64,000 nt of DNA, taken from contig CANTFL010000002.1 of NCBI GenBank assembly GCA_947650285.1, positions 248,001-312,000 on the forward strand. The letters run 5' to 3'. How positions within the stretch are numbered: the stretch's first letter is position 1; every line of letters begins with the position of its first letter. The translations under genes were made by a program, and so were the position numbers. Below the pieces are notes generated by a model. It worked only from the letters and a program-made list of their open reading frames with translations. It made no database searches and was not told the origin of the DNA. Shown here piece by piece: positions 1 through 10,679 of this stretch. Source of the stretch: Hyaloperonospora brassicae. Lineage: Eukaryota; Oomycota; Peronosporomycetes; Peronosporales; Peronosporaceae.

Positions 1-603
1 TGCAGGGAGGTTGTATGAGAAGGTGGAAAGGCGGTATGAGTTGTGAGTGTGGCAATCGAGAGTTTACAGACTTGATCGCGCAGATCAAAGTCAAAGGTAT
101 TTTTGATCGCCACGGTGGAACAGTGATCGCGAGCGATCAGAATGTGGATGATCTGATCGAAGTAAAGTCGGCAATTACTTTAATTGCAGGTGATCAAAGT
201 CTGTAAGACTTGGACCGCGAACGATCGGATTTGTGGGTGACCTGATAGAGGTTGGATAATGATATAAAGAAGCAGGAAGCCGATTTTAACAAAGAAATAC
301 GAAGCTTAAGACAGGGTAGTAGATATTGAAGGAAGAGAATGACAATTCTGGAACGATCACGATAGAAGGACTTTGCCGGAGATGCGGATGATTGACGATC
401 CAGGATATTTTGCGATCGCGTATCGATACTGGATGCTCTACGGATAGACTGTATCAGCTAGCAACAAGGCAGTGATCAAATCTGAACTCTCGGTTTTTTT
501 GCACCCCAACCCGGGGCACCACACTCGTTTTTCTGACGGTACCGGGAAATATAAAAAACGAATTAAATAGAACGTCCAAGTCAAAATACCCGTCGATCAT
601 CCG
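1..603. other. no gene seen; GATC-rich sequence
   Basis: I see no supported gene. The stretch is rich in GATC words (for example around 75-160), a character that continues to about 3.7 kb. The only open stretches are short and have no recognisable domain. Confidence 0.4.
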
Positions 604-3104
604 TTAAAGGATACAGTCAAGTATAGTCTTCCAACGAGGCACAGATCGCGGTCGGCGTTGCCGACGCTCTTGGCAAAATGTGTCTAATTCGCGATTCGCC
701 TGGCACTGCCGACTAGATATGGGAAGAACATGGGTTGATTCCCACAACGCCTGTCGATGACGATCTTCAAGCGCGCGATACGTTTCCATCAATCCCTTGA
801 ACCAACCAGTCAATGCAAAAGAGATCGGCTCGGTCGGTCGTTCGAGAATTTCCCAAGGTTCTTGGTTGTGCAAAGACGTGGTCTGCGCCTAGGAAATCAA
901 CTGGGGAGCGTAGCGATCATCCCGGAGTGTAGACGACTTGATGAGCCTTTAATGAGGAAACGGAAAGAGTTCCGGATCGGCGAAATGCTTGACCATGAAG
1001 TCCACTTCTAGCTCAACGACGCTAGTGTTGATGACTCGACGCGACGACCAGGAACTTACTTGAAAGGTTGACCGGGGAACGCGACAGCTGTATCCAGGAA
1101 CCCACTGATCGCACGGTACGCGAGTGGCTGGCAGCGCGGCATATTGTCTGGGAGCCAAAAGAATGTTCACGTCCTCGCAATCATCACTGGACATACTGAG
1201 GCTGCCCAACGGATTGCTCGACGGATCGCCCAGAAGATCGATCTAGGACACCTTTGCTTACTTAGGACAACTTAAAAAAAGTTGGAGAATGGGATCTCAA
1301 GCTGGATCTGGATTCATCAATGACGATCATGGATGAGGGTGGGTCGAGTGCAGTGGGCTTAGCAGAAGTCAAAGCGCGTATGATGGAAGTAGATCGTGAT
1401 CCCGAATGCGCTGCGCGGGTAACATCCCCCGAAGAACTGGACAATAGCTCATGGTGGAGGACGAAGAGAATTAATTCTCCGGATTAGCTTGATCTGTAAA
1501 CACTCCTGGCGACGTCGTCGGTGAGGTTGCCGGAACACCCTGAACAAAAGGGCGATTACCAGAGTTCTTTCGGCCTATTCCATAGGAACGCTTGAAATAT
1601 ACCGACCGAGATAATTTGATCGAAATTCTCAGGGTGTCCGACCGCTTGGACTTAGGCGATTGCATTGGCTCAACTGAGAGCTCGTGAGAAGACGATCGTG
1701 CGGGTGCTGCCGTCGGTGCGGATACAGTAGATCGGGGAGGTTCGGCCGTTTTCAATAAACCAGCTGACTGTTTGGGATTATTTGTCGATGCCGACTAAGC
1801 TAATCGAGTGGGAGGAGCTGTTCGCGGGGGAAAGTGGGCTTTGTCGACTTCGTACGAGGTGCTGGTTTGTTCGATTGCGGGATTTTGTCCTGAAGCTTGG
1901 AATCACCGGTCTGCACCGAGTCGGCCTATCGCGTGACTGGATATGATCGCGCAGACCCGGAAGACGTTTACGAGCAGACACATCGCGGCGAAAACTTGAC
2001 CGATGTCAACTTACAGGAGGCTCTTGAAGCCCTAGAAAGATTGGATGGGAGACCAGAATGGCTGTTGCTTCGGAGACGTTTGCTGTCCGAAAAAAATGAA
2101 GGTGACGCTACAGCTAACGGAGCTCCAGAATGCCGCTGTTCTAGATGATCTCGAAACTTATTGCGGTCAGCGACAGAAAGTTCACGATCAGCGATCGCGA
2201 CATAACGAGCGTTTCGCGGTCCTGGGCTCAACGTTAAAGACGCGCATATTCGGAGTGGAAATCCGCCATCACTCTCAACAGTCGATCTAGCTCGCGTTTT
2301 TGACCGGTAATCTCCGCGCAGTGTTGATCTCGTAGCGTGGTAAATGACGCGATCTTTCTCTCGAAGTCGGCTATCTTCTGCTGATAGCGAACACTCGTAG
2401 CCTGATACTTCTTAGTGTCGGTGTCCCGGAGAGCCCGGATTTCATCAAGCTGCAAAATCCGGGACTTCAACTTTTGACTGAGAGAGGTGACTCTCTTTCC
2501 GATACTATGTGCGTTTCTCGAGAGACGCACGAACAGAGGTATGGTCACGAGGAACCTTCTCTGGGTCAGTGGAGGCGGCTTCGGAAAAGGATTTCTTCAA
2601 ACTCTTGATCTCCTTCTCTAAGTCGCCGAATCTCGCCAGCCAGTCCTCATTCTTACTCAGGACCTTTACGCGTTCTTTGCTAAGCTTGCGGGCGCTCTAA
2701 AAGGTGATAAATAGATGATCGAAAAGCTGTTTGACATATTCGCGCAGCTGGACCCCGACCTTACGCAGCATGTTCAACTGCTGCTCCAGGCGATCGCCGC
2801 GGTGCTTCTCTTCTCTCAGCGCTTCTACAAGGGAGACGTAACGCCTCGCGATCCTCTCGTAGCTCTCCAAAGGATTGTAAAGAGTGGCCACCATGCCGGC
2901 TATCGACAATCGATCAGCACAAGCAACGGTCCCGAATCGGGTACTGGAAAGAAGGGAGTACGATCTGTCGTGTGTCCCACTAAGATCGAGGCCGTGAGTC
3001 ACTCGATCGGGAACAAAGGACAACTCGCTCAAATCGGAAGTAAGAGAGGATCCATAAGGTTTTGTCGTAGACATGGCGTGGGTTGAAATGGTGGGACTGA
3101 CCAA
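604..3104 (-). pseudogene. decayed minus-strand coding remnant with coiled coils, family unknown
   Basis: Several short open stretches lie on the minus strand in changing frames and together look like one or more dead genes. From 3104 to 2697 there is a Ser-rich start followed by a charged helical stretch. From about 2690 to 2234 there are two frames with heptad-like Lys/Glu/Leu/Gln-rich sequence typical of a coiled coil. From 1755 to 1262 the text is Ser/Pro/Thr-rich. From 1209 to 604 there is a more globular, Trp/Arg-containing stretch. Stops and frame changes interrupt all of it. I do not recognise the family. The coiled-coil style recalls accessory proteins of oomycete retroelements, including the antisense ORF of the gypsy copies here, but the domain order differs, so homology is not claimed. 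Confidence 0.3.
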
Positions 3105-4459
3105 GCGAAAAGATAAATGCGCATTCAGATCGACACTGTATGGCGACTAACGGCGCAGGGGACGACTGTGGTGAAGCGACGAAGGAAATTCGCGATATGG
3201 GAACTGATCGCGTTCCACGTATATCTGAGTCAGTTAACGGTTGGCGGCGCCGGCCACACACCTGGTCAGATCACGTCCATTGAGCTGATAAGGCATAAAC
3301 CGAATATCAGATCGGGGAGGAGGGGACCTGCGACATTGGGTTAAAGCATGACGGACAAAGGGTACATGTCATGGAGATGAGGTTACTGTCGAGGGGGCGA
3401 TTGCGTTGGTGATAAAGAGCGATTTCGATAAGAGGAGAGTGTACCACACCTTGTGAGCTGCGGCCAGCAAGGTGATCGCAATCAAGGAGACGATCGTGAT
3501 CATGATCAGTGTTCAGATACGTAATCGCGATTAGGTTGGTGTAGACCACTTCAGGTATTCACGATTATCAAGACGATCGCGATCATCAAGGATGCGATCA
3601 GTAAGGCGACCGTGATCAAGGATGCGATCGTGATGAGGACCGACGATGAGGTACGTGATCGTGATCGAGCTAGTGTGAACTACACGACATGATATGCAAT
3701 TAGAAAGGCGAATGCGATCGGACAATTATATCCGGTGTGTGTCACGCAAGTACAAGATTGCTGCCTTCTGGAGATAGCGCCATGTGACATGCAATGTCTA
3801 AGACATGGGGATCGAGATATGGTCGTTGGGTTGGATTGGTTAATAGTAAACAGAGTTCGATTTGCTTGTAAGTACACGTGTCGCTTTCTATTCCGGTTTG
3901 GATCATTGGCCTTCCGACGTCAATAAATTTGCATACTTTTATTAAGCGATGTCCCTGGATTGTTTTGCCAGGGATCAAAAACTCTCAAACAACACCCCAA
4001 CTGCGACTGGACGCAGGAAACCCTTTGTCGTTGAGGACTCAAGATCGCGACACAGCTCAAGTGGTCAGAAGGCTCTCGAATCAAGGTCTACATTCGGACA
4101 AGGCGATATGTTACAGATCAGGTTGACTCATATCGAGCACCTTACAAGTATACAAGTGAATCCGTGAAGAGTCCCACGAGATCACACCAACCCCGATCGC
4201 GGTGGGAAGATTTCCACACCGAGATTAAATCTCGACCCCATCGCAACCACGGTCAAATTTTACATTGACACGATTCCACCTAGAAGAGTGCAACCCGCCG
4301 CAACGACGGGTAAACAAGGTGAGGAAGGCTATCAAGAACACGAAATCAAAGTACCCTTTCCGTTAGTCTGTCTTCCGGGCGCCAGTGGAGAGTTGGGGTC
4401 GACTACTCAACAGAGCGATCACCACACCACCACAATGGAGCGCGTGCCTGGTTTAACCA
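3105..4459. other. no gene seen; degenerate GATC-rich repeats
   Basis: No supported gene. Between about 3470 and 3720 there are short degenerate repeats built on GATCGCGATC and GATCGTGATC words, with a phrase like GTGATCAAGGATGCGATC recurring. The rest could be the 3' part of the dead minus-strand gypsy element that lies to the right, but I cannot identify reverse transcriptase or integrase motifs in it. Confidence 0.35.
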
Positions 4460-5010
4460 CTACATGCTCGTGCGGGAGCTTTGTTTGACCGCACTGTCCT
4501 CCTGGGTGGGAAGTGAGGCTACCGCGTCACTCCAAACAAACGAGAGAGCACAATTAACGCAGAGACGGCTATTGCTCGCTCTGTGCACTATTTGTTTCGT
4601 GGTGTCACTATCCACGACTGTAACGTTAGGCCAATCACTTGGGGACACCAAGTGATGTGTAAAACCTTTACTGACAACGAACTTGTGTCGAAGTCTCACT
4701 GATCTAGCTACCCAGTCGATCTGAAATTGCAGCGTGCTAGCCACGGCATGCCCAGTATGCCGTCGAATGCATAATTCATATTAATCACCAAGAAATTGTC
4801 ATTGCTGGCTGCGAAAGACATCAAACATATACGACAACATCACTTCGCGCCGCGGTCCGCGGTGTGGTTCCCCGTCAGCCAACTTGACAACAACTTGGCC
4901 AGGTTCCTCGCATACCTGGATGCTGAATGGCAACATCGATAAACAAGATTCGCAAAAGAAATTGTTTGTCTCTCAGGAGTCTAAGGGTGCTTAAGAAGGT
5001 CGCCGGACAA
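4460..5010 (-). pseudogene. gypsy protease (retropepsin) relic
   Basis: On the minus strand, around 4790-4690, the text reads as the end of a gypsy retropepsin domain: FLVINMNYAFDGILGMPWLA followed, after a one-frame change, by an open stretch (4744-4460) beginning with FQIDWVARSVRLRHK. The ILGMPWL motif is the usual C-terminal signature of this protease family. I did not find an intact D-[ST]-G active-site triad in the damaged upstream part. Confidence 0.6.
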
Positions 5011-5229
5011 CGTTAAAACATGCAAGTTGACAATAATGAGACGTGAATCTCCACTCGTAGTGGTGGCAATAAATCGTGCGCGTAGCACAGGAGGAATTGA
5101 AGGTTGACTGCCGCCAAGGGGTCTGGACCTCTATCCAAACCAATAGGTCGGCTCGCACCTACTGGTCTCGGACGTTCTTAGGGTGACCAGGTGGTGAAGC
5201 ATCCTCGTGATACATGCTTACTCCTTGCA

Positions 5230-6204
5230 CCGATGCCGGCGCTGGAGCGCGGCACTCAGTCGCGCGGTGTCCTCGCTTTTTACAACGGAATCAGAACATC
5301 TGACGCCCGGCCCGAGCGTCGCCCTTGTAACAGGCCACACGTCGTCGGTCACCCGACGACTCGATCACGTCAATCTTTATGGGATCTAGGCCGGAATGTC
5401 GGGCGATTGTGACAACCGAAGGCTTGGTGTAAGGCTTGGTGGCCCAAACGTCCTCGCTGAGGAATTAGCAAAGGCTTCCTCCAATGTGACAGGATCCGCG
5501 CGTTGAAGCAACAAGCGATTCGCCCCTCACGAACCCATTCACAAAAGACATTCATCTGCGTGTACATGCCCGTTGAATGCTTGTAATGCACGACGACAGG
5601 TGTCGGGCCATCTGAACACAGTCTCGTATCGCCATTTTGCCCTGTCGCATGGACAGGAATTTTAAGCGCAGCATTTTCTCTTATTGTGGTGGCTCAAAGG
5701 CCAGTCTGATGTCATCCTGGATGGACTCCAGGGTGAGGAACGCGAGCTCGTCCTTGACAAGTCTACCGAGGGCTCATACCTTTGCTTTCTCGGTGAGACA
5801 GGAAAGGAGAAAGTTGCCCTTCGCCTGGGGCGACTCTAGAAGCCTCGAGGAAATAGCGATATTGACTTCTCGAAACCAGAGACTTAAGTTCAATCGATTT
5901 TTACCTTCGCCAGAATAGGCGGAGGTTTCCATCGTTCCGAAATCATTTTGTGAAAAGCGCGAGGGATTTTAATCCTCCGATTGAATTCGGCAAAATGGCG
6001 AGCCACGAAATCGGGGATCGCGAGATGCTGTTCATCATTAGTTGCTGATTGCGTCAGCGACACGACGAACGCCTCTTCTGATATCGCTGCGAGTCGATTC
6101 AGGACATCCGACTCAAGACCAGTAAGATGGGGGAAGGTCGCATGCTCCAGAATCAAATCTGTAGCGTTAAAGTACGACGAATCGCTCATCCCAAACTCAG
6201 GCAT
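5230..6204 (-). pseudogene. gypsy gag relic
   Basis: Read leftwards from an ATG at 6204, the N-terminal part is open to about 5890. After a frame break the typical gag core of oomycete gypsy elements follows (about 5885-5630), with motifs such as SLWFREV, LAFEPPQ and KFLSMRQGK and a stop inside the core. The C-terminal zinc knuckle (about 5300-5255) has kept its second Cys, the His and the last Cys in the spaced pattern, but the first Cys codon position reads TGA. Gag would normally form the retrotransposon particle and bind its RNA; this one is clearly dead. Confidence 0.7.
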
Positions 6205-6207
6205 GGG

Positions 6208-6230
6208 AAGGACTACAAAGTGATACCAGG
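6208..6230 (-). other. conserved primer-binding stretch next to the LTR
   Basis: On the minus strand the first 20 bases after the LTR are CCTGGTATCACTTTGTAGTC. The same stretch follows the LTR of gypsy copy 2 (44059 onwards), and copy 1 (14920 onwards) differs by one base. Starting at TGG, two bases inside the LTR, is normal for a tRNA primer-binding site. I could not match the stretch to a specific tRNA. Confidence 0.55.
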
Positions 6231-6554
6231 TGCAACGGTACTAGAACAACTCGTAGTTATCTTACACTATCGCTTAAGGAAGACTCAAGCCTAAGTATTA
6301 GGTATTAGGTATTAAGAAAATATAACTCTCTTTATGGTTTTGTTTCTTTAAATCCTACGTACGAGTAGTTCCCTGAGATCACGGGAACCACTGGATCTTC
6401 GTGTCGATATCTTACTGGCTATTGATGATAACGACCTCATTAATCTCACTAAGATGCACGACATGCTACATCCGCTAGTCCTAAAGTCATCTCCTACTTA
6501 AGTTGCATGTAAACCTTAATAAATATTACTTATGTAACGGGGTAGCCCATTACA
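6231..6554 (-). repeat. 5' LTR of the dead minus-strand gypsy element
   Basis: On the minus strand it begins TGTAATGGGCTACCCCGTTA, matching the self-complementary start of the other gypsy LTRs here. It ends in ...TTGCA directly before the conserved primer-binding stretch. Length is about 324 bp against 391-394 bp in the younger copies. A short direct repeat of ATTAGGT lies inside near 6297-6315. Confidence 0.7.
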
Positions 6555-6789
6555 GACAAGCTGCACGTAAGTGCCCACGCTTTTGATATGCCAGCAAGAT
6601 TGATGACCGCAACCGCGACACGCTGAAAATTAGTTGGTATCTATGCATTACGGATTAAGAGAATGATATTTTCTTCTTCATTCCAGGAGTAGGGTTCAAT
6701 GTCCAACTTGAATGGCTAAGACTTAGCCCCATCGTCTTATACAGACACCAATCGTGTGGGTATAGCCGACGTCACTTGGTCTTGGATTA

Positions 6790-7540
6790 GCCCTTCTAGG
6801 ATCGTTTATTATTGCACAAAGCCCTCTGCACGAACAAGTCCGTTCAACGCATCCGTTCCTAGTGTAACAGATAACTTCACATATTCAGGACCACAGCCTT
6901 GGACAGCTTATAGAGCGCGACCTTTTGGGCTCAGAAACAGCGGTTGTATGTTCCATCCGCACAGAGAATCAGTATGTACAGACTCAGGCGTAAATTAGCC
7001 ACAAGTGGTATCATGTGGAGCGGAGATGGTATGGATCCCATCCAGAGAAAAGCTTTGATCTCAGCGAGCAATTTGGTTTTCTAAAATAACACGACTCTAG
7101 GAGTCAACAATCCTAAAGTTTCAGATCCTTGGTCAAAAGACTTAACGATATTCGAATTGAGTGCACAATGTGCTCAGGATTCTATGCTTTAACATGGCTT
7201 CACTCTTCTTGCTAGACCTGAGACGCATCCGAAAGATACGTGTCGCTAACAGATCATAAGGGAAAATGAACTTAATTGTTTTTATGCGAAATGACACATT
7301 AGCCTAAACGCACCCATCTTAGGCACAAATGCTATGATTCGTACCAGTTTATAAATTCTTATATTTTGGTGGCTGATACACGTCAGCCACCAACAGCTGA
7401 TAAGGTGTTCTAATATCATTTAATGGGACCTCATCCCTAGTGCGAATTAAAAACATGTTATGCCAGTTACCAACCGACGTGTAACCTTGTTTCAATGGAC
7501 ATAGCCCATCATACTGCGAGTAATTGTTCTGTAAACACAA
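6790..7540 (+). repeat. copia 5' LTR (approximate ends)
   Basis: The stretch can be aligned by eye with 14240-14528 plus 22513-22960. Shared landmarks are AACTTCACA.TCTCAGG (about 6868 and 14309), the AGCGAGCAA.TTTGGT region, GTTCTAATATCA.TTAA (about 7409 and 22832) and AGTAATTGT near the end (about 7519 and 22949). The left boundary is uncertain by about 100 bp because the first part is poorly conserved. Identity looks well below that of the gypsy LTR pairs. Confidence 0.6.
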
Positions 7541-9545
7541 ACGTCAATCATAGATATGGTGGACGTTACTAACTTACCTGTAGGAATGTGGTCGTTCACA
7601 GTGATATACACTGCCAACGACGGTTCTGTGGGTGCTAGGTTAGATTTTTGCAACTTGCAGGCAACTAATATATATTTGATGACTCTGTGACAACTGGCGT
7701 CGAGGTATCATCCATGTACTTCTATATATGACATAATTTGATGTGGTATTTTGCTTTACTGGATCTTTTGCATAGACATCGGCAGCTTGCCTCCTTCTAT
7801 GGTTGTCAATTACACAGTATTGCTGCGAGGCCGTGTAGACGACAGATTCAAGGCTTAGGTCATTGCACAGGCTCGCAGAACAGTCGGATCATGTATACTA
7901 TATAATCATTTTCTACCTGGATATTTAACTGGATCACAAGAATCATTGTGTCTTCATGACTCGACACTGGTAGCTGATTCATGGTCATAAGTCTCCAATT
8001 CATAGCAGTTTAAAGATGAAATCAAAATGTACGTTGGGTGGATTGCGATGCAAATAATAACGTGCTGCACAGTTTATGTCATAGATAGGATCGCATTGAT
8101 GCTTTCTTTACTGTTGTACAATAGATGCAGTAGTAGCAATAAATACCATTCCAGAAACTGAATGAACACTAAACTCGAAAACTTTGCATCGAACTGCTTC
8201 TTGGACAAGATTAGGACGATGTTGCTTGGTAGCCTGGGGTCAAGGCGAGAGAAAACATTGCTGCATTGGTCACTGCTACATGTAAAAGACCGAGACATCT
8301 GTTTCCGTTTTTTTGCACAAATAAGTACCCTCTTTGCTCTGTAGTTCCTTTATTCTAAGTACGTAAAAGCTCAATCGAAGTTTTTCATTTGTACATCATT
8401 CAGATCTCTTGTCCAGATAGTACAATGTTTACATCTTTTGTTGATGTCGAAGCCCGTTCAGTTGTTTCGCAGGGTTTGTATGAGGCTTCGATGAATAAAT
8501 ATACATTTACCAGCGTTGCTTTAAGTAAGCAATTATCGGACTTGCGCAATATTTTGTTGCCAGAAAGAGATACAATCGTAAAAGTGGACATGTTCGACAC
8601 GTGTGAGATAAAGTGCTTCTCTTTCTGACATCTTGGTGAAAGATGGGATCCCAATATTTGATATACTAAATTGCACTGAAAATATAATCTGTCTCATATA
8701 TTGATTAGATAAGCATTTTATATTCTGGGCTTTACAAAAACTCACAACGAGGCCGTCTTTTCAATATTGAAGTTCATTCATTTCATTATAATCAACGTGC
8801 AAGATACACAATACCAATTAAGATTAAACGATGCTGATACACATTAAATTTGTGAGGTGATCGAAGCAATTATTGAGCGAAAAGGTAGTGAAAGGTTCAA
8901 ATTTGGGCTTTATTACATATTAGCGCAATATCACTTGAGCAATGAATACGAGCAAATTGCTTCCATGCTGTCCACACTCTGCAGCGGTAATGTATCCAAA
9001 TTGGATGCGTTTAGTATCACAAGCGACTTTTTTTAGTAATTTATCCTGTATTGATGCGTGCATTTTGCCGATCCTAATGCAAAACCGACCGCAAACCAAG
9101 ATCCAGACGCGATTTGTAATGCGATAATATCCGATGTGCATCAAATATCACATGGAAAGGACCATACCAACTATTTAAGTCACGTGCTATCTGACCCTGA
9201 GATGAAGAAATACACTGCAGTCGCTTCTGCGTCCAGTTGAATCACGTAGCATAGGTGTTTTGTTTCTCTATTCCACATGTCGGATCTGCCTCCTGGCAGG
9301 CTTTTCGTTTAACAGCCTCCAAAAACTCCGTCTTGTTTACACAAAACATTACCGATTAATGAATTAAGCATGGCTGAGAGAGCTCTAAATACACCCAAAT
9401 GCAATTGGACGCAGCAAATACTACGAGCGATATAGCGGTATCGCTTACGGTTCATGAGTCTCTTGAACAAGATCGAATTGCCGGAGACGACCATATGAAA
9501 TAAAAGTCAAAGCGCCATTAGCGGCGATAAATTAAAGCACTGTTT
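7541..9545. other. AT-rich stretch inside the copia element, no gene seen
   Basis: About 2 kb between the 5' LTR and the first gag-like sequence. It is AT-rich, contains only short open stretches and shows no domain or promoter I can name. It may be a long leader or an undetected older insertion. Confidence 0.4.
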
Positions 9546-10630
9546 ATGCTTGGGGACTTCTCCGAAAGAATGAATCGGATGGAGGCCTCACAGGTAGAGC
9601 AAACCAACTTGCGTTTGGAGGACTCACCCGAGTCGAGTGTCGCAAGGCGCGAGAGAGAGGTTGGAGCAGGGTTGAATCTCCGGACCCTGGAGTATACCCC
9701 TCCTAAGGGACCTTCGAATGTGTCGCCAGCTACCTACTTCGGTGTTTGGCGACAACAATAGGCAGGTGCTGAGATACCCCCTGCAGGATATGCAGGTCCG
9801 AAAGTCAACATGGGTCAGGGAACCGACCCCGGTGTATACAAGGAGGGTTTATCTGCGGGATATTATCATGGCATGGGTATCCCCAACCTAGAATATGTGC
9901 AACCAGGGCGTCCGAGAATCGACATGCCAGACGCACAGCAACGAAACCTCGCGTTGCAACCTTTCTATGAAAAGGAGCTCTACCACGTCCTTGTCTGTAG
10001 ATTTATGGAGTGGAGAAAGGAATATTATCGACAAGTCAGATTTGCAGAACGTGTAATTGGTTTTGTGTGGCCGGAGGACATCAATGTTGATGTCCTAGGC
10101 CAATACCTAGCTGGAAAAGCGCAGGTCTATTGTCGTCGTCAGGTCAAAACATGGTGGCTTGAAAGCCAAACCCTCGAGCACGCGATGCAGAGGCTATTTC
10201 AGACCTTCACGACGAATATCTCACCGGCACAGAGCATGAAGTTGTTCACGGCACCCAAGGCATCTCATCAAAACTGGACAGACCATTTTCTATACTTGAC
10301 GGACGTCAGTGATGCCTGTGGGGGTAAAGACATTCTTGTGCTGGATAACGTCGTTCACCATTCTGACCCACACATGCGAACGACGATGTTGTCCAGAGTG
10401 GACATTTCATTGCACTGACTACCCGCGGCAAGCAGAAGATTTGGCGCAATTTGCTGAATCGACGGAGGTAGACACTCACTCGAATAAATTTGGGCGCGAT
10501 GTGGTGAACGCTGTCGAGCCTGAGAAGGAGCTCAAGGACAAGCCCAACTAAGATCATAGCCACCACGGACCGATTTCGGACTTGCTTCAGATGTGGAGAA
10601 GTAACACATATTCGGTCGCGGTGCTCGAAA
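9546..10630 (+). pseudogene. copia gag relic
   Basis: Open stretches at 9546-9761 and 9810-10418 give a gag-like N-terminal half (matrix/capsid-like region with the WRKEYY and LEHAMQRLF type helices). The C-terminal part continues in another frame after about 10400 and includes a DYPRQAEDLAQFAESTE stretch. A complete zinc knuckle of the form C-X2-C-X4-H-X4-C lies at 10583-10624 (CFRCGEVTHIRSRC) in a third frame. The product would package element RNA. At least two frame changes make it non-functional. Confidence 0.7.
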
Positions 10631-10679
10631 TAGAGAAAGAAGTCATCAGGTGCGAATTTGTTTTCGCAGTTGGCCATGG

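Larger units (their letters stand above)
4460..6554 (-). mobile_element. dead Ty3/gypsy element, minus strand, 5' part
   Basis: Reading leftwards from 6554 the order is LTR, primer-binding stretch, gag and retropepsin, which is the order of a Ty3/gypsy element. Stops and frame changes break every coding part, and I could not find reverse transcriptase, RNase H, integrase or the second LTR, so the 3' half is lost, unrecognisable or outside the window. The LTR ends and the stretch just inside the LTR match the young gypsy copies at 14.5 and 43.7 kb, so this is an old relative of the same LTR superfamily although its gag protein is different. Confidence 0.75.
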
